NCBI GenBank assembly: GCA_036346405.1
Contig: CM070562.1
Location: 66,554,195-66,618,194, forward strand
DNA length: 64,000 nucleotides
Source: Phyllostachys edulis
Taxonomy: Eukaryota > Streptophyta > Magnoliopsida > Poales > Poaceae
Direction: 5' to 3'
In this document: positions 42,997 through 54,453 of the stretch, piece by piece
How the letters are laid out: each line of letters begins with the position of its first letter
Position numbering within the stretch: the stretch's first letter is position 1
Program-made: the position numbers and the translations under genes
Notes under the pieces: generated by a model
Told to the model about the DNA's origin: nothing
Databases searched by the model: none
The model's input: the letters and a program-made list of their open reading frames with translations, nothing else

Positions 42997-45900
42997 TGTA
43001 ACATCCCAAATGTATAATTAGGGTTAATCAAGTATAATTATATGTGTAGAAATTAAAACTTTTCTCACATCTTGAAAAACCCTAAAATCTTATGTAATTC
43101 TTGTCCAAGAGTTGTGTAATCCAAAAACACAAAGCTCTTGTTGACCAAAAATCAAACTCATTCTCCAATTATCTTAAATCTTGTGTCAAACATTCGGAAT
43201 ATATTTTCCTTGGTCCCAAAACTGATATGGGACCCTCTGAAAAATATCACAAGTTGTAAAACTAGTTTGATAAATTTTGGAGGTAAAACAATCCTTTAAA
43301 CAACCTTAATGAATTTCCTGAGAAAAATGCATTGCATAATAACCTCTGGAAATTTTATGCAAGGTTGATCTCATTGTCAGCAAGCTCCAGTTAAAATTTC
43401 ATCAAATTTGGAGTTCATTTGCTATCTCAAATAATTCGTAAGTTTCAATTTGTTAAAAACTAAATTTAAAAGCCTACACTGCTTCCTTGGGCTAGCCATA
43501 TTCAAAGTTGGTCCAGCCCAACCATGTCTGCACCTCGTGAGACCTCATCTCCACCTTGATCAGTCACGGTAGTTGGATTTACATCCAACCGCCACGACCT
43601 CCTCCGCGGTCAACACCGCAAGGACCTCCCCACCTCATGAGGTCATTGCTGTTGGATCCGTGATCAACGGTCATGACCTCCCCTGTGTGTTAAACCTCAA
43701 AGACCTCCTCGATTTGTTAAACCATCGCAATGAGGTCATCCCATTTGTTGAGGTCGTAGCCGTTGGATCAAATCCAACAGCCACGACCTCCTCCTCAACA
43801 TACTCAGTCAGGTCATCCCATCTACGTGAGGTCATAGCCCTTGGATCCAAGATCCATGGCCCTGACCTCCCCTCACTGTTAAACTAAACAAACCTCCCAC
43901 CTAACCAAGGTCGTAGCCATTGGATCAAATCCAACAGCTCACGACCTCCTGCGATATCAAGCACTCACAACCTCCCCATCTTTTGTTGTGCACCGTTAGA
44001 TTAAAATCTACTGGTCACGACCTCCTTTGTCTCATGCGCAGACCTCCCGGCGCCGACGTGAGATCGTAGCCCTTAGATCTAAATCTAAAGGCCATGACCT
44101 CCCTTGTGCGTTGCGCAAGCTCAGGACCTCCACCTCTTTTGATCGGAACCCTTAGATCTAAATCTAACGGTCTGACCTCCCTTGCTGCTTGCGCATCATA
44201 TCGAGACCTCCCGGTCATTGTGTGCCCTTGGATTTAAATCCAAAGGCCATGACCTCCCTCATGTCTTTTTGATCGCGTGCGGTTAAGTCCTCACCGGAGG
44301 TCCGCACTGTTGGATGGAGATCAAACGCTTTGGACCTCTGTCCCTTTTCCTCACGTGCGTTTTCGCGATTAAAAAATCGGAGGGCCACGACCTCCCCATC
44401 CTTGATCGTGTGGTGGGACCTCCTCCCGACCACTTAAAACATAACGGTTCAAAATGAGATCCGATGGTTAGGACCTCCCGTGTCTTATCCAGCGGTCATA
44501 AGGACCTCCTGTTCTTCTCCTTCCTCTGGCGCGCATCGTGCTCTGGCGAGTGGAGTTAATCGCGCCGAGCCTCTGCACCTTTAATCTCTTTCTTGACCAA
44601 GATTTAATGCAGTCGACTTTCCTTCTCAGTCGGCCACAACCCCTTGTTGTCAACTTTATGTCATGTCCATCCCATGGACCAACCCGTGGGCTAAGCTCAC
44701 CATGGAGCTTAGCCCCAGCTCATAACCTTCACCTCAGGCTATAAGTGTCCACTCGAGCTCCCCGTTGGCTTCCTTTACACACTTGGAGCCTGTCATACCA
44801 GTGTTTGGCTGAGCTCCTAACTCACTCACCTCCTCTCTAGTGGCTGCCATTGTTGAAGTCCTTGGAGCTTCTCGGTAGCTCAGGAGTTCCAGTGGCTCCC
44901 TCTTTCAAACCTTGCTCACTCTTGCTCCCCAAACCTCCTGGAATAACCCTAACTTATTTTGTTTGGGCATTTTTCAGAGGTGGACAAAGCTGAGCTTGGA
45001 GCTGGTGCCGTGAGCTGCGAAGCTTCGTTGTCTTCCCCAACTCCGGTCATCACCTCCACGACCTCCCGGCAGACCTTAGGACCTCCGGTACCTCCTGTTA
45101 GTCCTTTAGTTCTTGCACCCGCTGAATGCATGTCGCGAGCTTTAGTTTTGGCACACGCTTGATTGTCGCGGAGCTCCATTTTGCATTTTAAGTAGTTTGG
45201 CCGTCTTTGGTCATCTTTTGACCTCTCGGCTCGACGGCGTTCAAAGCCGTCGCCGCCGTTGAAGAAGGACCATTGCGTGCGCACGGTTATTGCGGACCGC
45301 GGTATCATTGGACCTCACCGGCGGGCTCTACATCACGGCGAGATCACTTCTTCACGCTTCGGGATTTTGTCGGACGTCCGGCGTGTCATTGTCGTTTTAG
45401 GACATAAATTCACCGTTTAAATGCCCAATCATTGCAATCATGGGGTTAGCGTTAAATGCCATTAACTTTGTCTCTTGTGCGCATTTAAAACCTCCCTCGC
45501 GGACCTCCTCATGGTCCCGCGCATTTATCATGTCCTAGTCGTCTTGTGAAGTTAAGGCGCTGGTGCAGGGCGTCCGGACCTCCTCCGAGGAGATCTGGGC
45601 GTCCAAGACCTCCCTTGCGCAATCGTGGCCGTCCAGACCTCCTGGAGGCTGTGGCGTTAGACCTCCCTTAGGACCTCCCGAGGCCATCTCGGTAGTTCAT
45701 GACCTCCCGGGTAGATCTTGGCCGTCAAGGTCCTCCCTCGGACGATCCCGAACCATCGAGGACCTCCTTGGAACATCTGGACCGTCCAGGACCTCCCCTG
45801 TGAGGTCCTGACGATGTAGATTTTCCTCAGGGAGATCTTGATAGTTTAGATCTTCCTTTGGAAGATCTCACCGTTGAGGACCTCCCCTTTAGATCTGGTC

Positions 45901-48468
45901 CGTTCCCGACCTCTTTTCCATGTTGTGGTCCGGTTGGATTTCCCATCTACGGCCACGACCTCCCCCTCACCTCGCGCATGTGAGTTGCTAAGAGGTCCAG
46001 GACCTCTGGACCTTCACGTGCGCGTGTGTGATGTTCTCCTGGGAGATCTTGAGCCGTTGGATTTAAGATCTGTGGCTCACGTCCTCCCATGCCCTTGTGA
46101 GTTTTAGAAATTCGGTGAGGTCTTAGTTAAACCTGAAATAAGGTATAGACTTTAGAATTTCATATCTTTTTCATTTTAATTCCAAATGAGGTCATTCAAA
46201 TTGTGTTAGCTCTGTATTGAACTTGACTTTAATCCAAAAATGATTGTAAGTTGAGTTCAGCTCCAGAGCACAGATTTGCCATTAGATTTTAAAACCAACT
46301 TTAAAATGTGCACTTAAATCAATGCTTAACTTGTAAAATACATAACTAATGCTCTATAGACTATTTTTGGGTGAGACCAACTTTGTTGGTTTCCTCTCTT
46401 AGTGAACTCACTGTGAAAATTAGTTTTGAGCATGTTGCTGTTAGGAAAATGAGGACTTGTGCATTATAATTTTGTTCAAGTTCTTGTTTTTGAAAGATTA
46501 TAGAAAGTGCAATATAGCTCCAAATGAGGTGAACTCAATTGTGTTATTCATCTCATGAGGTGCTGGTTTTACAGTAAAAATTTCAGCTTCACTTCTATTC
46601 TAGAAAATTTTGCGATGAACAGTAACATATTTCTAATTAATAGGCTGAGCAGAATTGTTTTGCTCATATCTTTTGCATTGAGAATCCAAATCCATTGGTT
46701 CTTGTTGCAAAATTTCCTAGAAATCACCCTCTTGCTGCTGTAGAAAATTCAGAGAATTTGGAGTTCGTTTGTTGTGCTGTCTTTGTTGTGTTTCGTCGTT
46801 CTTATCGGTTCTTTCTCGCTTTTCCGTTGAAGCCGACATTTGTGGTGATCCCGAGAGCGACCCTCCGCAACAAAGTGACCACCAGCAACAAGGCAAGCAG
46901 TTTGATCATTTCCATCATTGTCCCATTACTTTAAAGCTTAATATATCGTTTTACTTCTATGTATGCATGCTACTTTGTGTTAAATGTCGCTAGCAAGCCT
47001 ATAGTTGCATAATCTGTAGGAATTGTTTATCCTCTACTACCATGAGCCTAGGTTATTTGCTGTGGTGGGAGCTCGTTGGATGAGCTCTTATCACTTAGTA
47101 GTTTCGATTTAAATTGCTTAGACATGCTTAGTTATCGGTAGAAATGGGCGATCATCGACTTAGTCGATGGTCTTGATCACTCAAAACTGATTATTACTCT
47201 TATATGTCCAGCACTTGTGCTTTGATTAATTGTAAAATCAAAAACTGAAAATAAAAGATTGATTTAGACTTGGGCATATTGGATGGATGGCGTGGTTTTG
47301 GATGTGGTGGTATGCCCGGTCCCTAAGGACCGAGTACTTGGGTCACTAAGCCAGCGATTTTGCGTACTAACCACACGAGGGGCATATGGAACCCTCTTGA
47401 CTAAGTACTTTGGGCGGTGTTAATTGGGGTCGCTCGGTTGGTGTGTTTTTAAAGATAAAATGTGTGTGTGATGTGGGAGGAGCATTAGCTTCCGGGAAGG
47501 TTGTGTGATGTCTCCTTCTCCCGTGGGTTGTGCGACTTCGAATTAGCATTGTCCATTGGAAATGTCTCAGAGGACTTAGCCGTCTTGAAGATACCAAAGG
47601 TAGTGTGCCTAATGGAAAGGCGATCGGCGTGTGGGTGCAGTGGTACACCTGCAGGATAAAACTATTCAATAGCCTCGTCCTAGGTTATGGACATGCTTGG
47701 TAAGGTCGTTCAAGACTAGACTACAACCTTTAATTAAAACTTGACATGGTTGGTATGAGCGGGAGTTCATGCTATTGTTGTGGTGACTTGGGTTAGTCAC
47801 TTCGTGATTGTTCTTGTTGTTGTTATTATGTTATTATCGCGTTGTTATTTCAACAATTAAAAATGCTTTGTCAAATTGCTTTCAATCTACTATATTATTG
47901 CAAATAAATGTTGCTTTATGCTAAAATGAGTCCAAAGCCTCATCCACTTAAATAAAGCTTGCATGTAGCTAAATTATAGTTCTGTTATCTTACACGTCAG
48001 TCTTGCGAGTACAATAAACAAGTTATTGTACTCATTTGCTTTTGCTTAACAACTTTGTTGCAGAGGAGGTAGAGCCCAAAGGGCTTTACTTTTCTGAAGT
48101 TGTCTTGGTGGTTGGGAGAGCGACTAGCTTGGCGGTCCTGGTCGATTGCCTTGTGGGCTAAAGGCACACTTGGTTGGCTCTTATTTTGGGCCATCTTTAT
48201 GGCACTTTTGCTTCATTGTTATCTTTTGTAACTTTTGTTATTTGGCCTAAGGGCCTCTCTTTTGTAATATCTATTCCATATTAATGTTAACTTCGGTTTG
48301 TTGCTTATGTACTATGTGTTGTATGGAATTGATACATCCTTTTGTTGTGAGGTATGTATCTTGCATTCGGGAAGTATACATCTCTCGAGACTGGTTTATT
48401 TGGTTGATAATACTAGGGTCAATTGGATGACTAAGTATTATGAGCCTAATAAACGTCGGGGTCTCACA
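42997..48468 (+). repeat. 3' LTR of the Tekay-like element
   Basis: Begins TGTAACATCCCAAATG and ends GGTCTCACA. It matches 32393-37854 closely. The differences I sampled are mostly one- to five-base gaps in GC-rich parts, with fewer substitutions. Confidence 0.88.
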
Positions 48469-49243
48469 AAAGTTGGTATCAGAGCCGTTATGACCGTAGT
48501 AACGCAAGCTTGGTCGCCCTTAGGATATTTTGAAAACCTATTTTCAAAGCATCAAATGAGTTTTGAAAGCTTAGGTAAATTCTCGGATTTTATTCCTTAC
48601 CTATCTTAGCTTTCTCTTCTCACCTCACTCTAATTTGAGTTTTAAAAGTTGTTTTCCTCTCTCCCTTCTACAAAATAGTTGTTATCGATTAACACTGGTT
48701 TTGGGAGAACCAATGAGATTGGCAAATTGAAGTGTGAGCTGCCCACTACAAGGTTTTGAAGTTACGAGTCGGTGATTCGACAAGGAGCTTGGATGCTAAA
48801 TCTGGACAGCAAGCATCAAATTTCCTGACAGCAGTCTCAAAGGTGTCTAATTAGGATAGATAATGAGAGGTTAATCAACAAAAACTTGTGGGAATAAAAG
48901 GGTAAGATGTGATACTAGTTAGCTAAGTATCTAACACTTATTTCGCTGATTTAACCTTGCTCTTTAGTAGCATTAGCTCTCACCTTACAATCTGATTTTT
49001 GATCTTCTCGACCAATTACTCGTTCATTCAATACGGGTTAGTTGAGTTGAGAAGTTGAGCCTTGCTTTTGGTGTTTCTTGGCTGTTTTTAGGGTCTTTTA
49101 GAAGCTTTTTAAAGTTTAAATAACCGCTGAGTTTGGCTTTCGTTTGGGGTGATATTCCATTCCCCTAGTCGATCGCTTTTGCTTTCTTTAAGGCTTTGTT
49201 TTTGGGTCTAGTTGCTAACCAAATTTCATTGTAACAGGATGGC
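48469..49243 (+). repeat. Second primer-binding-site and leader segment after the 3' LTR
   Basis: TTGGTATCAGAGCCGTTATG and about 770 bases of leader repeat 37855-38631 up to AACAGGATGGC, where similarity stops. A normal element ends at its 3' LTR, so this is a piece of a second element or the product of unequal recombination. Confidence 0.88.
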
Positions 49244-50430
49244 CGGACATAGGCCAGTCTAAATATGAGAAGTACGGATTTTTAGACCACGTTAGAATAT
49301 TTAACAGTACATAGGCCAGTCTAAATTAAAATTAGGAAAAAGGTGTAGAAAATTAATCTGAGACTTTTAAAATAAATTAATCACCGGTATGAACCACTAA
49401 ATTAAATAGATAACCTGGTGCGTTAGAAATAATTTAATCAGGTTAGAATAATTAAATTAATCAACCTCAGGTTTATTTAAAGAATTAAATAAATGCATCC
49501 GCACTAGATAAAATCGGTTAGGCTGTCTTGCATGTGTAGGATTAATTGAACATAGTTGCATGCGAGTACATTTAGTATTTTATGTTCATGTAATTAAAAG
49601 CTAGTTCCGGTAACCTCAATCCTAGAACCAGTAGACCGTAGAACAACCACAGTTAGGGAGTGCTAACTCAGCGGGGATCCAAAAAATGTTATTTAATTAA
49701 AATATGCTAACAAAATAAGATGCACTAACTGATGTACGCATAATATCGTCTAAAATCCAACTAAGTATTTGTTTATGTATTATTCGTGCTACCGCATAAT
49801 TACAGAGGACGAACTAGTGCTGATAGGAGTAGCTGATCAGGAATTCTTCGACGCCGATCTTTTCTCCAATTACGAAGGCAAGCTATTCTCTTGAACATAA
49901 ATATAGTTATGTTAAATGTAAACTGTATATTGTTGTATCATATATTTACTGCATGAAAATTATGTCTCAAAAATCAAATCGAATAAATGAGATGATGAGA
50001 GAGGATATGAGAACAGAGATGAGGAATGAAATGAGAAAAGATGAATATTAGGCTGGTAAAGGGGGCTTATGGCAGGACAGAGTTAAGGGAAGAGGTGGGA
50101 ACCTTTACATATAGTTAAAATATAAGAATCAACAAAACTCTTACTCGGATTTGAGGCCGTAAATTCAGTGCCAACTATTTTTCCGTTTCGATGGGCAGAA
50201 AATGCTACCTTGTTACGTAATTATACCCTCCACATCGGGTAAGTAATTATGTAGGATCAAGATGGTGATATATCACTAAGTGGAGTGTTGGGTGAAGGTA
50301 AGACCGGCCCAATACTGATACATGAAACCAAGTGGTAGCTGTGTCAGCAACCATTGGCTTCATGTATCAGCAACCAACCATTTCTTGATGTCAAGTCCAA
50401 TTACCTATCGACTACCTCCAGGGTAATTGT
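49244..50430. other. Unidentified AT-rich DNA
   Basis: No gene. CATAGGCCAGTCTAAAT is repeated at about 49248 and 49310. A hairpin lies at 50316-50369 (separate entry). GATGAGAGAGGATATGAGAA-type purine repeats occur near 49990-50040. Confidence 0.45.
50316..50369. repeat. Small imperfect hairpin
   Basis: TGATACATGAAACCAAGTGG (50316-50335) can pair with CCATTGGCTTCATGTATCA (50351-50369), leaving a loop of about 15 bases and two or three mismatches. Confidence 0.55.
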
Positions 50431-50552
50431 AATGTCACGCGCTTTCTCTTGCAGCCCTACTTCTTGAATCTGCAAGGGCTCGATGAGAGGTTGCCCGTGG
50501 CAGCTGTCTCATCCTCCTCACGACCCACCAAAAGGGCTGGGGACTACAAACG

Positions 50553-50556
<4 letters not shown>

Positions 50557-50608
<52 letters not shown>
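50557..50608. repeat. (AT)n microsatellite
   Basis: A run of alternating T and A of about 50 bases. Open frames crossing it give only tyrosine-isoleucine repeats. Confidence 0.95.
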
Positions 50609-50609
<1 letters not shown>

Positions 50610-51660
50610 TTGGAGGTTTTATAGAGAAAAGATGAGGAATAGAATGGTAGGGCGATATCGTGCTTGGGGCGCAAGGAGGAGAACTTGACACAGGACACAA
50701 ATATGAAAAGTTAATTGCGACCAAGCCCTATCCAACCACATCGATCCCATGTAAGCTAACCAAGCACAAAGAACCAAAGATCAATAACCTTCAAGACCCA
50801 TCGAGAGCATTAACCAAACCCACCATTTTGCCCTATTCATTTTTGTCAATGAACCCACAAAGATGAACTAAGTAAGATGCATGAATGCACATACACCAAT
50901 AGCCCTCGGTTTACATCATAGAGTAAGAGGACTATTAATATGAACTAATTATCAATTCAATTTCAGCATAAGACTATTAACATCATTACATCACAAAACA
51001 AGGGACTATTAATATGAACTAATTATCAATTCAATTTGAAAGATAAGACTATTAACATCATTGAGCAGTTCAAACCCGGCCACCACACCAGTAGTAGAGA
51101 GGGACTAAGGTAGGGTGATACCTCAATACAACACAACCACGGTGGCGACCCCACCACCAGCACAACCATCATCCATCTCCTTCACCTTGCATAAATCACA
51201 CAAACATCAGGACACAACTTAAGACTCAAGCATAAAAATCAAACTCAACAAAAGATATTAAGCTAATAGATCTAGAGGAGAATAGAGGGAGGATGGGGAA
51301 AGCAAAGCCAGGGAGCCACGGCCCGAGCGCAGGAGGCCGAGCAGGAGAACCAAGCCATGGCGGCACAGGCGACACGCGGGGCCAAGCCCAGTGGCTTGGG
51401 TGGCGCGTCACCATAGTTGTGGCACGACCCTGAAACTGCACAAGACACTACTATCGTACGAGTGTCTTGTGCAGTAGTGTCTTGTGCAAAGATCAGAGTG
51501 GTGTCTAACCGGCGCGGCAGCGGCAAGCAAGGCGGCGGTAGGGAGGGGAACAGACGAGCGAGTAAATGTTTGAGGGAGTGACGAGTTAGGGCGGGCGCAA
51601 ACCCTAGCGGCGCTGGAGAGTGACGAGAGTTAGGGCGAGCGCAAACCCTAGCGGTCGGGC
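50609..51660. other. No gene; short local duplications
   Basis: Two ~70 bp tandem copies starting GACTATTAATATGAACTAAT lie at about 50930-51003 and 51004-51066. TGCACAAGACACTACT at 51438 forms an inverted repeat with AGTAGTGTCTTGTGCA near 51473. A ~45 bp tandem duplication (GAGTGACGAG, GCGCAAACCCTAGCGG) lies at about 51575-51660. No supported coding frame. Confidence 0.55.
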
Positions 51661-51663
51661 TCC

Positions 51664-51815
51664 TACTAATAAAGAGACTTATCATAGACGGTTCTATTAT
51701 GGAACCGTCAGTGATAATTATCACAGACGGTTCCATAATGAAACGAACCGTCCATTATATGTCCCATATCACGGACGGTTCCATTATGGAACCGTTCCGT
51801 TTGTGAAATGGTTTT
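51664..51815. repeat. Clustered GACGGTTC palindromes (CACTA-like subterminal repeats)
   Basis: GACGGTTC and its complement GAACCGTC recur in opposed pairs, for example GAACCGTCAGTGATAATTAT followed by CACAGACGGTTCC, and GACGGTTCCATTATGGAACC. Such arrays lie near the ends of plant CACTA (En/Spm) elements. The diagnostic CACTA terminus was not found, so this is a remnant at best. Confidence 0.45.
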
Positions 51816-51920
51816 TTCTTAAGTATATTTATCTTGTATATACACTTACATGACATGAAGAAATTACATGTTTATATGTCAATTTTGTCATTTAAATACT
51901 AATTGAAAATTTGCTTTAAC

Positions 51921-51924
<4 letters not shown>

Positions 51925-51970
<46 letters not shown>

Positions 51971-51977
51971 AGATCGA

Positions 51978-52023
<46 letters not shown>

Positions 52024-52024
52024 T
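51925..52024. repeat. (AT)n and (AG)n microsatellites
   Basis: Two AT runs separated by CACAGATCGAA, then an AG run of about 17 bases. Open frames here are artefacts of the repeat. Confidence 0.95.
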
Positions 52025-52200
52025 AATAATTCAACATATAATTAATATAGTAACTTCACCTCCAAACTTTTTTTTTTCATTTTGGAATTTTCATATGGCC
52101 AAACAAATGTGGTCGTTAAGCTTACAAAAGATTTAAAAAGTAGAAACCTATAAATAAATAAAGTTTTTCTAGTGGCGGAGGTAAACTGCTATCTCCGTCT

Positions 52201-52755
52201 TCAATACTTCATAGGCGATGGCGTCGCTATTGGACGGTTCCTGATCATCAGCGAACGAACCATGAAATGCGCCCACTCTTCGACGCTCGCTCGAGTGTCT
52301 CTCCTCAAGACCCTCGATCGTTGAACCAAGAAGAATTGAGCCCATAGGCTCTCTTCCCTTGCTTGAGGGGTCTCGGCCTGGTCAACTCGGTCGCCCACCA
52401 CCTCGATTAAGCAGTCCAAGTGATGACAAGTCTCCTGGAGACGTGCAACGTCGTTGTGGAGGACCACGTTGATGACGCGGTAAACTCGCCGAAAGTGGGA
52501 GATCACTCGGAAGACGCGGTGGAGGAGGATGTCAAGACGGCAGAAGGTGGCCGTCACCTGCTCCGACAAATCCTCAAACAGAGGAGTAGTGAAGGCACTG
52601 TTGAAACAACGTTCTTCCGCAGCACCCGCCAACGTACAGCGAGAGACGTGCTCGTACAGTACGGCCAGGTAGGTCATCAATGTCGGCGACAAGGAAACAG
52701 AGGCAGTCATTTCTGTTTTTTTATGAGTAGTCGACTTATATGTGGGGATGATCAT
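52201..52755 (-). CDS. Unidentified ~170-184 residue protein
   Basis: A single intronless frame is unusually long for this AT-rich stretch. A TATA box (TTTTTATAAAAA, 52775-52786) lies upstream on the minus strand. A start site about 30 bases below it would make M16 (52710, MTASVSLSPTLMTYLAVLYE) the likely initiator rather than M1. The product is mostly helical with basic and hydrophobic residues (HRVFRVISHFRRVYRVINVV, LVQRSRVLRRDTRASVEEWA). There is no signal peptide or membrane segment and no known motif. I do not recognise a family. It may be a domesticated or decaying transposon ORF. Confidence 0.4.
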   Translation of the reverse strand: MIIPTYKSTTHKKTEMTASVSLSPTLMTYLAVLYEHVSRCTLAGAAEERCFNSAFTTPLFEDLSEQVTATFCRLDILLHRVFRVISHFRRVYRVINVVLHNDVARLQETCHHLDCLIEVVGDRVDQAETPQAREESLWAQFFLVQRSRVLRRDTRASVEEWAHFMVRSLMIRNRPIATPSPMKY

Positions 52756-52818
52756 CTTCGAGGACGGATGATCCTTTTTATAAAAACATGGAATAAATTC
52801 ACAGCGTGAGACGAAGAG

Positions 52819-54280
52819 ACTGAAAGCATCTAGGCCCCTAAAAATTATTTTGGTAATTAATGATAATATGTGAATATGAGATTAACATGTTTATTGAGTA
52901 TTTACAAGGTTAAGTCCCATTGGTGAATTTGATGACGTAAAGATGCATGCCAAAGAATAACATGAAGATCTACATGGCTTGAAGACAAGGTATAAATAGT
53001 CTAGGATCCTTTTATGTTTTACCGGTCTTAGGAGATTTGGTTTGAAGACCGGATTATAGGTTAAATGCCGTACTATTAAGAGGGATCTTGGATAGTAGCT
53101 TGATAGCATGTTCTTGTGCCATATGGATCAACTTAGGATCATGCATGCATTTGAATTCTCTTGAAATTTGAAAGCTTTGTGCACTTTGTCTAAAATCGGT
53201 AGTACCGCAGTTTTCACTGCGGTTGTACCACTCTGTGTGGTATGATCGATATTTAGTTGGCGGTTGAATAAAAACAGAACCAGTGCATCTAGCTCAGAAC
53301 ATCTCTTTGGTTTTCGGTTGAACTGCTACCGAGAATCGGTATGCATCGATTTTCTAATTTGAACCGATTTTTATACTGGCAGCTCAAGAAAACCGTAATA
53401 GGTGTAATGCGACCTAGAGCTCTCTGTGATTTTCGGTTGAACCGCATTTGGGACGCGTTGAACATGCCTATTGGTTGTACCGATTCTTATAAGGCGGTTC
53501 ATATTTTCCATGAGCTTGTCATTTCAAAGCAGCTTTGGAAACCCTACGATCGGTTATATCAAGCTTCAATGCGGTTCAACCGGCGTCTGATTATCTGCGC
53601 AAGTTACTTGGCGGTTGTACTGGACGGCAAATTCCAATGGCTATGTCAGAGTAATAAATGTCGCCGTTCTAGCCGTTACGGGCTTCTGACGCAAAATGCG
53701 GTTCAACTGGGCTCTTAACGTCGGTTGTACCGATTATGGCTAAAAGTTGAGGATTTGGTCCCCAACGGTCATAATCGTTGGTGAGGGCCTTAAATACCCC
53801 CCCAACTGCCCTTGGACAGGTTGCTAGTGAACATTTAACATCCTTAGAGCCTTGGAGCCAAGTGCATTCACTCAACACCCAAAATTCTCTTGTGCATTCA
53901 TTGGTTGGTAGTTGAGTTCATTCAAGTACATCAATTCATTCTAGATTGATCCTATTGCACTTGAGCATCATCAAGCGAAGGTCTTGGTTTGTTACTCTTG
54001 GAGTTTTGCCGAACTCTTAGATGGCCTTGGCGGTGTAGCACGGTGATCTCTTCAAGAAGATTGTGAAGAGGCCCGGTGCAAGTTTGTGAGTGGTTTGGTG
54101 TTCGCTATCTCCGGAGCGGAGGAAGAACAACCATAGTGATCGAGGGAAGGCTTAATTCGTGGAGCCGGCTTGAGTTGTCAAGCTTCCTCAACGTGGACTA
54201 GTGAAGACCGGCAAGTCTTCGATACCACGGGAAAACATCGTTGTCTCATTGTGGTTATTTCTAGTCTTTACATTTCCGCA
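52819..54280 (+). repeat. 5' LTR and leader of a Sirevirus-like copia element
   Basis: It starts TGAAAGCATCTAGGCCCCTA, a form of LTR start known from grass copia elements. The interior repeats GCGGTTGTACC/CGGTTGAACCGC-type motifs (53190-53730). The LTR end is not certain (around 54240-54285) and no second LTR lies in the window. Confidence 0.6.
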
Positions 54281-54453
54281 TTTATATTTCTAGCTTGTTT
54301 ATTGTGATTAAAGTGCCTAACTAGAAGTATAACTTGTTTAGCTTGGTCTCTCATTGATTTAGACTTAACCGTCTAAGAGAGAAAAGGATGGCTAGTGAGG
54401 GAATGGTTTTAGGTAGGGCTCCTCTATTTGATGGCTCAAATTATGTTTATTGG

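Larger units (their letters stand above)
32393..49243 (+). mobile_element. Ty3 chromovirus, Tekay-like, with giant LTRs and an extra leader
   Basis: The order is 5' LTR (32393-37854), primer binding site, leader (to 38626), gag-protease-reverse transcriptase-RNase H-integrase-chromodomain (38627-42980), 3' LTR (42997-48468). A second copy of the primer binding site and leader follows (48469-49243) and breaks off within the first gag codons. LTRs of about 5.47 kb are very long for this clade. The pol wording (SKRPYRMPPNELVELKKQL) and the CHDCR-type end are those of the Tekay/Del lineage. All genes are frameshifted. The polypurine stretch GTAAGGGGAGAGATTT precedes the 3' LTR. No target duplication can be checked because the right end is not a normal terminus. 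Confidence 0.85.

Noticed and set aside
50435..50724. Tyr-Ile repeat ORFs on both strands
   Set aside because: They are translations of an (AT)n microsatellite.
51272..51736. 154-codon minus-strand ORF
   Set aside because: Low-complexity, covers local tandem duplications and the CACTA-like palindromes. No recognisable domain or promoter.
51903..52136. ORF with YIYI and ERERE runs
   Set aside because: AT and AG microsatellites read as codons.
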